Origin: CAYXVF01 sp964468125
GTDB lineage: Bacteria > Myxococcota > XYA12-FULL-58-9 > CAYXVF01
Assembly: GCA_964468125.1 (NCBI GenBank)
Contig: CAYXVF010000049.1
Span: 1 to 43,930 of the forward strand
Length of the DNA: 43,930 bases
Direction: 5' to 3'
Shown here piece by piece: positions 32,053 to 40,505 of this stretch (positions are counted from its first letter, which is position 1; every line of letters starts with the position of its first letter). The translations under genes were made by a program, and so were the position numbers. The notes under the pieces are model-generated. The model saw only the letters and a program-made list of their open reading frames with translations. It was not told the origin of the DNA and made no database searches.

Positions 32053-32097
32053 CGTTCGAAACGCGAGCCCCACCGCAGGGGTAGAGAGGGTCTACCG

Positions 32098-32427
32098 ATG
32101 GCGATCGAATCCGCCCGTGAATTCTTTGAGTCCTACCTGCCAAAGCGCTTCGAGTCGAACCCGGACCTGGCCGAGAAGGTGAACGCCACCTACAAGTTCA
32201 TTCTCAACGGCGACAACGGTGGTACCTGGGTGGTGGACCTCACATCGGCCCCAGGAACGATCAGCGAAGGCGAAGGCGATGCGGCATGCACCATCACGGT
32301 CCAGGACACGGACTTCGTAGACATCGTGACGGGAAAGACCGACGCCACCATGGCGTTCATGGGCGGCAAGCTCAAAGTCGAAGGCGACATGAGCTTGGCG
32401 ATGAAGCTCACACACATTTTGAAGTAA
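32098..32427 (+). CDS. SCP2 sterol-carrier domain protein
   Basis: A 109-residue stand-alone SCP2 domain, the small fold that binds sterols, fatty acyl-CoAs or other hydrophobic ligands. It shows the family's course: an N-terminal helix (ESAREFFESYLPKRFESNP), strands ATYKFILNGDNGGTWVVDL, ITVQDTDFVDIVTGK, and the ending FMGGKLKVEGDMSLAMKL. The ATG at 32098 has GAGAGGG at the right distance; an in-frame codon at 32032 lies upstream but has no support. The CaiB/AMACR-like gene begins 11 bases after its stop, hinting at a shared lipid or acyl-CoA role. Confidence 0.9.
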   Translation: MAIESAREFFESYLPKRFESNPDLAEKVNATYKFILNGDNGGTWVVDLTSAPGTISEGEGDAACTITVQDTDFVDIVTGKTDATMAFMGGKLKVEGDMSLAMKLTHILK

Positions 32428-32437
32428 ATTCCCTCGG

Positions 32438-33595
32438 GTGGCGGGTCCGCTCTCAGGACTGAAGATTCTCGACGTGTCCCGGTTGTTGCCGGGCCCGCTC
32501 ATGACGCGTTTGCTCGTCGACCTGGGCGCAGACGTCGTGAAGGTAGAGTCTCCCAGCGCACCCGATCCCGTGCGCTTCGTCCCGCCACTCGATGGCGAGA
32601 TGTCCTGTGCATTTCGTGCGCTCAACCGAGGAAAACGCTCGGTCGCTCTCGATCTGAAGAGCGAGTCGGGGAGAGAGCTCTTTCTTGCGCTGGCGGATCG
32701 GGCCGACGCGGTGGTGGAGTCTTTTCGTCCAGGAGTGCTCGACCGCCTCGGGGTTGGCTACGACGTGCTTCGTGCGCGAAAAGAAAACGCGATCCTGTGC
32801 TCGATCAGCGGCTTCGGTCAACGCGGTGCGGACGCGGCCCGAGCAGGGCACGACCTCGGCTACCTCGCCCGTTCCGGCGTGCTCGCCATGGGCGGGGATG
32901 GCGCCGCGCCCCATCACCCCGGGGTACAAATCGCCGACGTCACCGGGGGATCGCTCTCCGCGGGCTTGGGCTTGCTCGCTGCGCTCTTCGAGCGAGAGCG
33001 TAAGGGAGTGGGGAGGCATTTGGATGTTTCCATGACCCGCAGCGCGATGGTGACCCTGGTGATGTGCTTGGGGCAGGCGCTCGAAGAGACGGTTCGCACC
33101 CACGGCCGCCACGAGCTCGCGGGATCGCTGCCCTGTTACAGTCTCTATGCAACGCGCGACGGCCGAACGATGGCGCTCGCGGCGCTCGAACCGAAATTCT
33201 TCCAGGCCTTTTGCTCGAGGGTGGGGCGGCCCGAACTCGCAACCGAGGGTTGGAGTCCTGGGGAGGAGGGCGCGCGTACACGTGAGGTGCTGGCGGCCCT
33301 CTTTGCGGAAAGGACGCAGGCGGAGTGGATCGAGCTGCTCGCTGACACCGATTGTTGTTGCGAGCCAGTCCTCACGCCGGAAGAGGCGCTGGACGAACCG
33401 GCGGTTGGCGCAGCGAGCGTTTTTGAACGACAGACACGGGTCCTGGCGACGGATCTCGGATTTGGTCCGCGGGTGGCCGCGGGCGAGTCCCCACGCCTCG
33501 GCGAGCATACGGCGACCGTGCTCGAGGATTGGGGGGTCGAAGGGATGGCCTCCGAGACGCTGCCGTCGACGACTACAAGGGACGAGCGGGGATGA
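32438..33595 (+). CDS. CaiB/BaiF family CoA transferase, AMACR-like
   Basis: A 385-residue family III CoA transferase. It starts GPLSGLKILDVSRLLPGP and has the typical LGADVVKVESP, NRGKRSVALDLK, and ESFRPGVLDRLGVGY. His138 (AGHDLGYLARSG) and Asp167 (IADVTGGS) occupy the places of the two acid-base residues of alpha-methylacyl-CoA racemase, so a racemase of 2-methyl-branched acyl-CoAs is a serious alternative to true CoA transfer. The GTG start at 32438 has a weak ribosome site, but the reading begins exactly at the family N-terminus. It follows the SCP2 gene by 10 bases and overlaps the next gene by 4 (ATGA). Substrate unknown. Confidence 0.85.
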   Translation: MAGPLSGLKILDVSRLLPGPLMTRLLVDLGADVVKVESPSAPDPVRFVPPLDGEMSCAFRALNRGKRSVALDLKSESGRELFLALADRADAVVESFRPGVLDRLGVGYDVLRARKENAILCSISGFGQRGADAARAGHDLGYLARSGVLAMGGDGAAPHHPGVQIADVTGGSLSAGLGLLAALFERERKGVGRHLDVSMTRSAMVTLVMCLGQALEETVRTHGRHELAGSLPCYSLYATRDGRTMALAALEPKFFQAFCSRVGRPELATEGWSPGEEGARTREVLAALFAERTQAEWIELLADTDCCCEPVLTPEEALDEPAVGAASVFERQTRVLATDLGFGPRVAAGESPRLGEHTATVLEDWGVEGMASETLPSTTTRDERG

Positions 33596-34848
33596 AGGTC
33601 ACGCAAATCGAAGGGTTGAGCTCCGACGGGGACGGGGTGGGTCGCTTGGACGACGGCCGGGTGGTCTTTGTACCGGACGCGTTCCCCGGCGACCGCGTGT
33701 CCGTGCGCATCGTAGAAGAAAAACAGCGGGTCGCTCACGGTGAGATCGTCGATCACCTCGAGCACTCGCGTGCGCGGGTGGAGTCGCGTTGCCGTCGCGA
33801 CCGATGCGGCGGCTGCGTCTGGCGCGCCTACGACGTCGATGCGCAGCGAGAGGCGAAGCGCGATCGGGTGGTCGAAACCTTGCGGCGAATCGGAAACGTC
33901 GAGCTCGACGCGTTGCCCCCGGTCGAGTCCGCGGGCGACGGCTGGGAATACCGCCACCGGGTGCGCTTGCATGCCCACTACGCCCAAGATCACTGGCAGC
34001 TCGGTTTCTACGAGCGCCGCTCGCACGAGCTCGTTCAAATGGTTCGGTGCCCCGTGCTCTGGCCGGAGCTCGAGCGCGTGAGCATCGAGATCGCGCAGCA
34101 CATTCGTGACTTGCCCGAGGGCTGCCATCTCCAGGACATCGATGTCGCCTACTCACGGCGCGACCGCCGGGCGGCGGCACTCATTCGCTGCGCGGGACCC
34201 ATCGATGCGGTGCGCGAGAGCTTCGAGGATTTTCCGGCGCTCGCCGGTGCGGAGGTGGTGAGTACCCGAGAACGGTTCTGCTTCGGTCGGTTGCGTCTGC
34301 GCTACGACCACGCCGGCGCCGACGACTACACGATGCTCTTCGAGCCGGGGACGTTTACTCAGGCGAATCCAACACTCAATGACCTCTTGGTCGACGCGGT
34401 GATAGAACAAGTGCGCCCGCACTCGGGGCCACGCGTCCTCGAGCTTCACGCGGGCATCGGCAACTTTTCCCTGCCGCTTGCGCGTGGGGGAGCGGACGTG
34501 GTCGCAGTGGAGCAGAACAAACGCTCGGTCATTCTCAGCCGTCGCAATGCCAGCAACGCTGGAGTCAAGGTGAATGTGCTGGGGCTTTCCGATGCTGTCG
34601 CCCTCAGCCAGGTGCGCGACTTCGACATAGCGCTGCTCGATCCGCCGCGGACGGGCGCGAAGGAGGCTGCGGCGCTGCTCGCCAAAAGCCGCGCATCGCG
34701 CATCGTCTATGTTTCCTGTGATCCTGCTACGCTTGCACGCGATGTTGCGACGTTGCGGAGCGGGGGCTTCGAGGTTGAGCGAGTACGGGTTTTTGACATG
34801 TTTCCTGAAACACCCCACGTCGAGTCGATTGTGGTGCTCGCCCGTTGA
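33592..34848 (+). CDS. TrmA/RlmD-family RNA 5-methyluridine methyltransferase
   Basis: A 418-residue AdoMet RNA methyltransferase. Residues 1-60 form a TRAM-like beta domain (DGDGVGRLDDGRVVFVPDAFPGD). A 4Fe-4S Cys set is at C67, C72, C75 and C153 (CRRDRCGGC context). The Rossmann core has ELHAGIGNFSLPLA and LLDPPRTG. The nucleophile is Cys376 in YVSCDPATLARD, with the general base in the closing MFPETPHVESI. Paralogues act on 23S rRNA (RlmC/RlmD) or tRNA, and the exact target cannot be read from sequence. I start at the ATG at 33592 in an ATGA overlap with the preceding gene; a 21-residue upstream extension is a shadow. Confidence 0.93.
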   Translation: MKVTQIEGLSSDGDGVGRLDDGRVVFVPDAFPGDRVSVRIVEEKQRVAHGEIVDHLEHSRARVESRCRRDRCGGCVWRAYDVDAQREAKRDRVVETLRRIGNVELDALPPVESAGDGWEYRHRVRLHAHYAQDHWQLGFYERRSHELVQMVRCPVLWPELERVSIEIAQHIRDLPEGCHLQDIDVAYSRRDRRAAALIRCAGPIDAVRESFEDFPALAGAEVVSTRERFCFGRLRLRYDHAGADDYTMLFEPGTFTQANPTLNDLLVDAVIEQVRPHSGPRVLELHAGIGNFSLPLARGGADVVAVEQNKRSVILSRRNASNAGVKVNVLGLSDAVALSQVRDFDIALLDPPRTGAKEAAALLAKSRASRIVYVSCDPATLARDVATLRSGGFEVERVRVFDMFPETPHVESIVVLAR

Positions 34849-34903
34849 TTCGGCGCCGTGATCCCGCTTGACCTCTCAGTCAGCAGCCTTTTACAACCAA
34901 GAC

Positions 34904-35488
34904 ATGCTGGTCGAGATGGAGGTCACCGGATTGACGGTCGATCCGGGTAGCAACACGCCGATCGTCGTGCTCAAGGAGCGTGGCGGGGAGCGTCTCCTTC
35001 CGATTTGGATCGGCGTGGTCGAGGCCTCGGCGATCGCCTTTGAGCTCGAAAAACTCGAGTTGAATCGACCCATGACTCACGACCTTCTAAAGAACGCGGT
35101 TGAGTCGCTCGGTGGTACGATCGAGCGCGTATGTGTCGTCGATCTCCGAGACAATACGTACTATGCCCTCGTCGAAGTGTCACAGAGTGGCAAGAGAATC
35201 GAAATCGATTCGCGCCCGAGCGACGCCATTGCAGTTGCGTTGCGAGCTCGCGCGCCGATCTGGTGCGAGCAGGCGGTGATCGATCAGTCTCGGGGCAAAG
35301 AGATCGTCGTCGTCGAAGAAGACGACCCGACCGAAGAGCTCGAGTCTCCGCCCCCGCGCCCGGGCGCGAAGAAGTCTGCCGAAGTCGTCCCGCAAGGTCC
35401 GAAGCCCATCGTCGGCGCCAAGCGCGATGATCTCGGCGAGCTGCTGGAACGGCTCGAGCCCGAGGACTTCGGCAAGTACAAGATGTGA
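34904..35488 (+). CDS. Bifunctional nuclease family protein (DUF151)
   Basis: About 194 residues starting at the ATG at 34904 (MLVEMEVTGLTVDPG), the normal DUF151 N-terminus; a TTG at 34868 would add 12 residues and cannot be ruled out. The family core is clear: VVLKERGGERLLPIWIG, EASAIAFELE, RPMTHDLLKNAVESLGG, and IDSRPSDAIAVALRARAPIW. Plant and bacterial members have been reported to have DNase and RNase activity, but the biological role is poorly known. The C-terminal half (from about residue 130) is an acidic then Pro/Lys linker with a short end helix. It overlaps the VanZ-like gene by one base. Confidence 0.85.
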   Translation: MLVEMEVTGLTVDPGSNTPIVVLKERGGERLLPIWIGVVEASAIAFELEKLELNRPMTHDLLKNAVESLGGTIERVCVVDLRDNTYYALVEVSQSGKRIEIDSRPSDAIAVALRARAPIWCEQAVIDQSRGKEIVVVEEDDPTEELESPPPRPGAKKSAEVVPQGPKPIVGAKRDDLGELLERLEPEDFGKYKM

Positions 35489-35853
35489 TGTGGCTTCGCT
35501 TCGTGCCCGCGGGGTTGTGGGCCTTTCTGATCTTCTTTCTGAGCTCCCAGTCCCGCCTCCCGCGGATCCCGGGAGCCTTTCCGGGCGTCGACAAGCTTGC
35601 CCACGCAGCGGTATTTGGTGTCTTCGCCTTCCTCTTGCTCTACGCGGATCGTTTTCCTCGCGGCTGGCGAGGGCTTTTCTGGGTGGGTATCGCGTTTCTC
35701 TACGGTGTATCGGATGAAATTCACCAGAGCTTCGTTCCCGGTCGAACGGTGGACATCTACGACGGTTTGGCGGACCTCACCGGCGCTCTCTTGGCCTTTG
35801 CGTTTGTGCACGTGGCGCTACCTCGGCCGTTCGCTCGAGCGGACGGGGCGTGA
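35488..35853 (+). CDS. VanZ-like membrane protein
   Basis: A 121-residue protein with about four hydrophobic segments. It has the VanZ-like signatures DKLAHAAVFGVFAFLLLYA and YGVSDEIHQSFVPGRTVDIYDGLADLTGA, where the DExHQ and FVPGR motifs are the family hallmarks. VanZ is linked to teicoplanin resistance in enterococci, but the wide family has no established biochemical role and resistance should not be inferred. The start is ATG 35488, sharing one base with the preceding stop (TGATG); a GTG at 35485 is the alternative. Last gene of the plus-strand group. Confidence 0.85.
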   Translation: MWLRFVPAGLWAFLIFFLSSQSRLPRIPGAFPGVDKLAHAAVFGVFAFLLLYADRFPRGWRGLFWVGIAFLYGVSDEIHQSFVPGRTVDIYDGLADLTGALLAFAFVHVALPRPFARADGA

Positions 35854-35871
35854 GTGCCGGGTGTACCTGAC

Positions 35872-36345
35872 CTAGCGATTTCGCGGGGCGCGGGGGCCGC
35901 CGAGCGCCTGGAGGGCGCGGTCGAGCGCGGATTGGGGACCGTCGAGGATCTCGTGGTTGCCCGACACGATCTCACGATACCCCTGGAACACCTCGCGGAG
36001 CTGGTCGAATAGCGTGCGCAACTCGTCGGTGTCGCGGCAGCGTGCTGCAGCGGATTCGAGTCGTGCGTCAAAATCCGGCTCGAAGGTTCGCCAGGACTCG
36101 CGGACCGTGCTCTTTACCGCTGGCCCGAGCGACAAGGTCGCGCGACCGCGCAGCTCATCGCTCAGACTGAGCGCTGCTCGAAGGCACCATGCGTGCTCGG
36201 CGGCCGCTCGCCCCTTGGCGGGCGGGCGGCCATAGAGGTCTACCGCGATGCTCGCCACGATGGCGACACTGATGAAGATCGCAGGGCTCCAAAACACCAG
36301 ATGCCCGACGATTCGCGCTGGCAAGCTCGCATGCCCTTCGCTCAT
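35872..36345 (-). CDS. Hypothetical protein with one N-terminal membrane segment
   Basis: A 157-residue protein that I do not recognise. Residues about 13-36 are a single membrane helix (HLVFWSPAIFISVAIVASIAV) after a short polar start, so the rest probably faces the periplasm. The soluble part is largely helical and charged (SLSDELRGRATLSLGP, LFDQLREVFQGYREI). It may be the last gene of the minus-strand run starting with the Ser/Thr kinase, 33 bases after the lipoprotein gene, and it converges with the VanZ-like gene. Codon pattern and the absence of any competing reading support it as real. Confidence 0.7.
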   Translation of the reverse strand: MSEGHASLPARIVGHLVFWSPAIFISVAIVASIAVDLYGRPPAKGRAAAEHAWCLRAALSLSDELRGRATLSLGPAVKSTVRESWRTFEPDFDARLESAAARCRDTDELRTLFDQLREVFQGYREIVSGNHEILDGPQSALDRALQALGGPRAPRNR

Positions 36346-36378
36346 GGTCTGTTGAGATAGCCGGGAGTCCCCGTCACC

Positions 36379-37968
36379 TCAAGGTTCACCGGGGCTCGGC
36401 AGGGGAAAGGCGAATTCGCCATCGCCACCAACGCGGGCAGAGCCGACAAAGACGGGACTTCCATCCGCCGTCAGTTCGCGTGAGAAGAACGAGAGGAGCG
36501 TATCCGGGAGAAGGGCGCCGTTGGGTGCAGCCACTCGACCGTAGACGAAGCTCGTCGCATTGAGCTGCAGATCGATGCGGTCGCCGCTGGGACTCACGCG
36601 AACGAGGTCGCGCAAGATAGGCTCGGCGCTGTCGAGGGTCGGCTCGACGCGAACCTCGTACTCCGCGTCGGCCCCGGTTTCGATCGAGGGGTCGACGAGA
36701 ACGCTGTAGCTGCCGTTGGCGTCGGTGCTGGTCACAAACTCCCGGGACACGGGCGATTCGCGCGAAAAGAACGAGATCTGAGCATTCGCCATCGGGCGAT
36801 CGCGCTCATTTCGGAGCTCACCACTCACGAGCACGCGCCGCCCGAGGATCACATCGACCGTCACGCGTTCCTCGTTCACGGGCACTTCGACGGGCGTCGC
36901 CGTCAGGGCGAAGGGTTGGTTTTGGCGCGGGATGACCAAAACCTCGTAGCTCCCCGGTGGCACGACCTGAGACACCTGCGCGCTGTCGATCGCGTCGAGG
37001 GTCAAGGACACGGTCCCTGGCCCGACCGATCCACGATAGACCACCCGTGCGTCCAAGATGGGCTCGGTTCCCGTGCCCGTGTCATTGGTGCCCGCGAGAT
37101 TCGAGACGAGCTCGACCTGTGCGAAAAGCTCGAGGGTTTGGGTTGGCAGGGCGCCGGTGGCATCCGGCATGAGGCCTTCGATCCGCGCGCTCGGGACCCG
37201 CGTGTTGTCGCTGCCGGGATTGAGGATCAACGTGACATCGTTCACGACGTCGAGGGGGAAGAAGAGCTCGTATTCTCCGTTCTCGTCGGAGACGGCTTCG
37301 TTCGAGGTTAACTCGCGGCCATGGGGGTCGACAACCTGGCCGGTCACCCTCGCGTCCGCAACACCGGTCGCGGCGGCGGAGGTAGCCCGGAGGCGCCCGG
37401 TGACCGTCAGCAGGGTACTCGGATACGCGAGCTCGAGGCTCTGATCGCTCCGGAGCTCTTCCCCGCATGGATCTTCGCCGACGGGAAGCGGCGGCAGGTT
37501 TACGATGCCATCGGGAACGAACTCCAACACATAGCGTCCAGCGGGGGCGCGCAGAGTGAAGCCGTCGTCCATCGGATTCGAGCGGTAGCGCAATGGACGC
37601 TCGGGCAGGGCGGAGTCACACCCTTCTGCGCTCGGAGTCGAGGCGACGAGCGTGCCTGGCACCGTTTCGCTTCCGCGCATCGCGGCGCCCGTGAGCGTCA
37701 CCGTCGGAGCGAGCTCAATGCGCTGAAAACCGTCGGCGAGATCGAGCGTGGTTGCGAGCTGCTGCTCGAGCAAACCACTGCTGCTCGGTGGGGCGGCGAC
37801 CACCGCCACTTCCCCGATGGTGAAGCCAGCGTCGACGCACTGGGCGAGAAAACACACTGAGTCGTCATCGCAGTCGTCGATGCGAAAGCACTCGGCTCCG
37901 TCGAACTGGTCCGCGGCTCCGCACCCAGACGTGAGCACGAAAAGGAGTGCACGAGCGAAGCATCTCAT
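36379..37968 (-). CDS. Lipoprotein with Cys-rich N-terminus and repeated carboxypeptidase-regulatory-like domains
   Basis: A 529-residue protein from the ATG at 37968, which forms an ATGA overlap with the preceding gene; an ATG at 37989 would overlap further. The leader MRCFARALLFVLTSGC ends in a lipobox (Cys16). Just after it is a Cys/Asp-rich stretch (AECFRIDDCDDDSVCF) of the kind common in myxobacterial surface proteins. The remainder is beta-rich, with at least two or three repeats of a carboxypeptidase-regulatory-like (transthyretin-fold) pattern: VTGQVVDPHGRE with DENGEYELFFP, then VSGELRNERDRP with DANGSYSVLVDP, and VYGRVAAPNG with GDGEFAFPLP. Such domains are usually structural or adhesive. 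It probably sits on the outer membrane, and its function is unknown. Confidence 0.8.
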   Translation of the reverse strand: MRCFARALLFVLTSGCGAADQFDGAECFRIDDCDDDSVCFLAQCVDAGFTIGEVAVVAAPPSSSGLLEQQLATTLDLADGFQRIELAPTVTLTGAAMRGSETVPGTLVASTPSAEGCDSALPERPLRYRSNPMDDGFTLRAPAGRYVLEFVPDGIVNLPPLPVGEDPCGEELRSDQSLELAYPSTLLTVTGRLRATSAAATGVADARVTGQVVDPHGRELTSNEAVSDENGEYELFFPLDVVNDVTLILNPGSDNTRVPSARIEGLMPDATGALPTQTLELFAQVELVSNLAGTNDTGTGTEPILDARVVYRGSVGPGTVSLTLDAIDSAQVSQVVPPGSYEVLVIPRQNQPFALTATPVEVPVNEERVTVDVILGRRVLVSGELRNERDRPMANAQISFFSRESPVSREFVTSTDANGSYSVLVDPSIETGADAEYEVRVEPTLDSAEPILRDLVRVSPSGDRIDLQLNATSFVYGRVAAPNGALLPDTLLSFFSRELTADGSPVFVGSARVGGDGEFAFPLPSPGEP

Positions 37969-38558
37969 GGGGCCGCTCCGAAGGGGCATGGCTCATCCGT
38001 GAGGTTCACGGCCCATTGCCAGACGGTGGTTTGCGCTGTGCTGACGGTGGACTCTCGAGCGGTCAAGGGCTGTTCGCTGAAGACACGGTCCGAGATCACA
38101 AACTCCACGATGTGCGGCTCGCTCAATTGGTTCGGCCCCGCAAAGAAGCGGCCGTCGTTGCCGAGAATGTCGACACGAAGGGTGCGTCGGCCGTCCTCAG
38201 TCGCCTCGGAGGGTCGTATGTCCGGCTGCGCGATGTCCTCCGCGAAGCGCTCGTACTGCAGCGGGTCGCTGCGGTAGTCCACGAACACCCGCCAGTAGAT
38301 CGTATCACCGTCGTCAGCGTCGAAGACGTCGAGAAGGAAGGTCTGTGCTTGACCCTGTTCCGTGCACTGAATGGACAAGTCGATTGGCATGTCGATCGGC
38401 GGCGGAAAGATCGTAGCGTCGATCACCCGCGGCGCTTGGTTTCCAAACTCGGCTTCGGGTTCGATCGGTGGCGGAAGGAGGCAGGCCGAGATCGCACCGA
38501 GCCCCCAAGCCGCCACCGCCACCGTACCCGCCATTCTGCGAAGCAAAACCAATGCCAC
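37965..38558 (-). CDS. Hypothetical lipoprotein
   Basis: About 197 residues from a GTG at 38558, chosen because AGGA lies upstream and the result begins with a clean lipoprotein leader (VALVLLRRMAGTVAVAAWGL, then AISAC). An ATG at 38627 extends the frame by 23 residues without a reason. After the Cys comes a Pro-rich LLPPPIEPE and a mixed region with beta character (YWRVFVDYRSDPLQYERF, HIVEFVISDRVF). I recognise no domain. Its stop overlaps the start of the large lipoprotein by 4 bases, so the two are translated together and may form a complex. It lies 117 bases downstream of the sigma-54 activator. Confidence 0.7.
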   Translation of the reverse strand: MALVLLRRMAGTVAVAAWGLGAISACLLPPPIEPEAEFGNQAPRVIDATIFPPPIDMPIDLSIQCTEQGQAQTFLLDVFDADDGDTIYWRVFVDYRSDPLQYERFAEDIAQPDIRPSEATEDGRRTLRVDILGNDGRFFAGPNQLSEPHIVEFVISDRVFSEQPLTARESTVSTAQTTVWQWAVNLTDEPCPFGAAP

Positions 38559-38675
38559 CCGGAGATCCTGCCACGAACGAGCGATATCGCTAGATTTCGG
38601 ACCGGCCACGCTCATGCGCTCTGACATCGATGTCAGGTGGGCTGACTCTCGTGCGCGTCTTGGACGCGCGCCTGC

Positions 38676-40475
38676 TCACGCCTCTTCACGTTCGAGATGC
38701 CGGAAGATCGTTCGCGGATCCACGCCGAGATCCTGGGCGGTCTTGGTGCGATTGCCGTTGTTCCGGCCCAGGACCTCGTTGATGTAGCGCCGCTGAAAAT
38801 CCTCCTTGGCCTGCGCCAGAGGCTTGATGGGCTCGAGGTCTTCGTCCGACAGCTCCATGTCCTCGGGGGAGAGCTGAGTCCGGTCGGCCATGATCACGGC
38901 CTTCTTGATGTGGTTTTCGAGCTGACGAATGTTTCCGGGCCAGCGGTATTTCTTCATCAACAGGGCGCACTGGGGCGAAAAGCCCTTCACCTTCGATTGA
39001 TACTCCCCCGCGTAGCGCTTGAGGAGGAAGCGCGCGATCAGCATCAAATCTTCGCCGCGGTCCGCCAACGGCGGCAGGTGGATACCTACGACGTTTAGAC
39101 GGTAGAACAGATCCTCGCGAAAGCCGCCGGCTTTGATCTCCGCTTCCAAATCCCGGTTCGTGGCCGCGACGACGCGAATGTCGACCTGCTCGAGCTTCGT
39201 ACCTCCCACCTTCATCACGGCTTTTTCTTGCAGCGCCCGCAGAAGCTTCACCTGCAGCGCGGCCGCCATTTCACCTATTTCGTCGAGGAAGAGGGTGCCC
39301 CCGTCTGCTTGCTGGAATCGTCCTTCGCGGGTTTGAACGGCGCCGGTGAAGGCACCTTTCACGTGGCCGAAGAGCTCGCTCTCGAGGAGGTTTTCAGGAA
39401 TTGCCCCGCAGTTGAGCACGACGAAGGGCGCTTTGGCGCGGTCCGAGCGTTCGTGAATTTCGCGGGCGATGAGCTCTTTGCCGGTTCCGGTCTCCCCGGT
39501 GACCAACACAGAGACGTCCGTCGGGGCGACTTTGCGAATGCGTCGGTAGATCTCCTGCATCTGGTCGGAGGCCCCGACGATGGCGCCAAAGCGTTTACTC
39601 TCGACCGCCAGGCGAAGACTTTCATTGTCAGACCGGAGCTTGTCGAGGAGCAGCGCATTCCGGATCAGCAGGGACGCTTGTGCGGCGAAGACAGTGATGG
39701 TCTCTAGAAGCTGCGGCTCAAAGAGATTCACGACGCGACTGCTTCCGAGATAAAACAGGCCGAAGAGCTCCCCGTCTTCCATCAGCGGCACACACATTAC
39801 GGATGAAAGCTTGAGATTCACGATGGACGCGCTCGCCTTGAACTCCTGATCGTTCAGAGCGTCCGTTACGATCACCGGCTGCTGTTCGCGCACGACTTTC
39901 GCGAGCACGGTATCCGAGAGCTCCTGGATCTCCCGGCTCACGTCCTCCTGGTCCAGGTTGCGCGCTACGCGTATGTCCGGAACGCCGTCGCTCATCAACA
40001 CCAGGAACCCTTTGTCCGCGCGTGAGAGCTCGACGACCTTGTCCATGAGCGCGACGAGCAGTGCGTCGAGGTCTTCGCTGCGCATCAGGCGTCGCGAAAA
40101 CCCGACAATCTCCGAATAGGCGTGGACCGCGCCCCGCGTGCTCGGATCGAGGGCGTCGTTGTCCTCGGCCTCCGGGAGCTCGCTGGCGATGAACTGGAGG
40201 GCCACGTCCCCGACGGTGATGGCGTCGCCGTCGGCGAGCTTCGCGCGTTTTTCTTTTCGCCCGTTTACCGTGAGGGGGCGGCCGCGCCCCAAGGCAGCGA
40301 TGATAAAATCGTCACCTTCGCGCAAAATGTGCGCATGGTCTGGGCTCACGCCGTCGCCCGCGAGGGTCACATCATTGGTGGGATCGGCACCCACGCGGGT
40401 GATGTTCTTGAACAGGGGAAAGCGGGCTTCGTCGTTGCCGTCTTTGCGCAATAGGTACGCCACCGCGGGAGTCAA
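38676..40475 (-). CDS. Sigma-54-dependent activator with FHA and GAF domains
   Basis: A 599-residue enhancer-binding protein. Order: FHA about residues 18-97, GAF about 120-275, AAA+ about 295-530, Fis-type helix-turn-helix about 555-597 (NRTKTAQDLGVDPRTIFRHLE). The AAA+ part is complete: Walker A GETGTGKE at 327-334, GAFTGA at 374-379 for sigma-54 contact, and Walker B GGTLFLDEIGEM at 392-403. The FHA part keeps Ser44, His47 and Asn71-Gly72, but the usual GR arginine is Ala30, so phosphothreonine binding could be weak. No receiver domain is present, so input would come through FHA (a phosphoprotein) and GAF (a small molecule). The start is TTG 40475; GTG 40463 is an alternative. It is downstream of a Ser/Thr kinase on the same strand, a natural partner. 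Confidence 0.93.
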   Translation of the reverse strand: MTPAVAYLLRKDGNDEARFPLFKNITRVGADPTNDVTLAGDGVSPDHAHILREGDDFIIAALGRGRPLTVNGRKEKRAKLADGDAITVGDVALQFIASELPEAEDNDALDPSTRGAVHAYSEIVGFSRRLMRSEDLDALLVALMDKVVELSRADKGFLVLMSDGVPDIRVARNLDQEDVSREIQELSDTVLAKVVREQQPVIVTDALNDQEFKASASIVNLKLSSVMCVPLMEDGELFGLFYLGSSRVVNLFEPQLLETITVFAAQASLLIRNALLLDKLRSDNESLRLAVESKRFGAIVGASDQMQEIYRRIRKVAPTDVSVLVTGETGTGKELIAREIHERSDRAKAPFVVLNCGAIPENLLESELFGHVKGAFTGAVQTREGRFQQADGGTLFLDEIGEMAAALQVKLLRALQEKAVMKVGGTKLEQVDIRVVAATNRDLEAEIKAGGFREDLFYRLNVVGIHLPPLADRGEDLMLIARFLLKRYAGEYQSKVKGFSPQCALLMKKYRWPGNIRQLENHIKKAVIMADRTQLSPEDMELSDEDLEPIKPLAQAKEDFQRRYINEVLGRNNGNRTKTAQDLGVDPRTIFRHLEREEA

Positions 40476-40505
40476 TCACGGCTCGGGGCGCCCCTCAAGC
40501 GAGGC

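Noticed and set aside
35488..35853. Glycopeptide resistance from the VanZ-like gene
   Set aside because: VanZ-like proteins are widespread without resistance, and no vanHAX-type genes are nearby.
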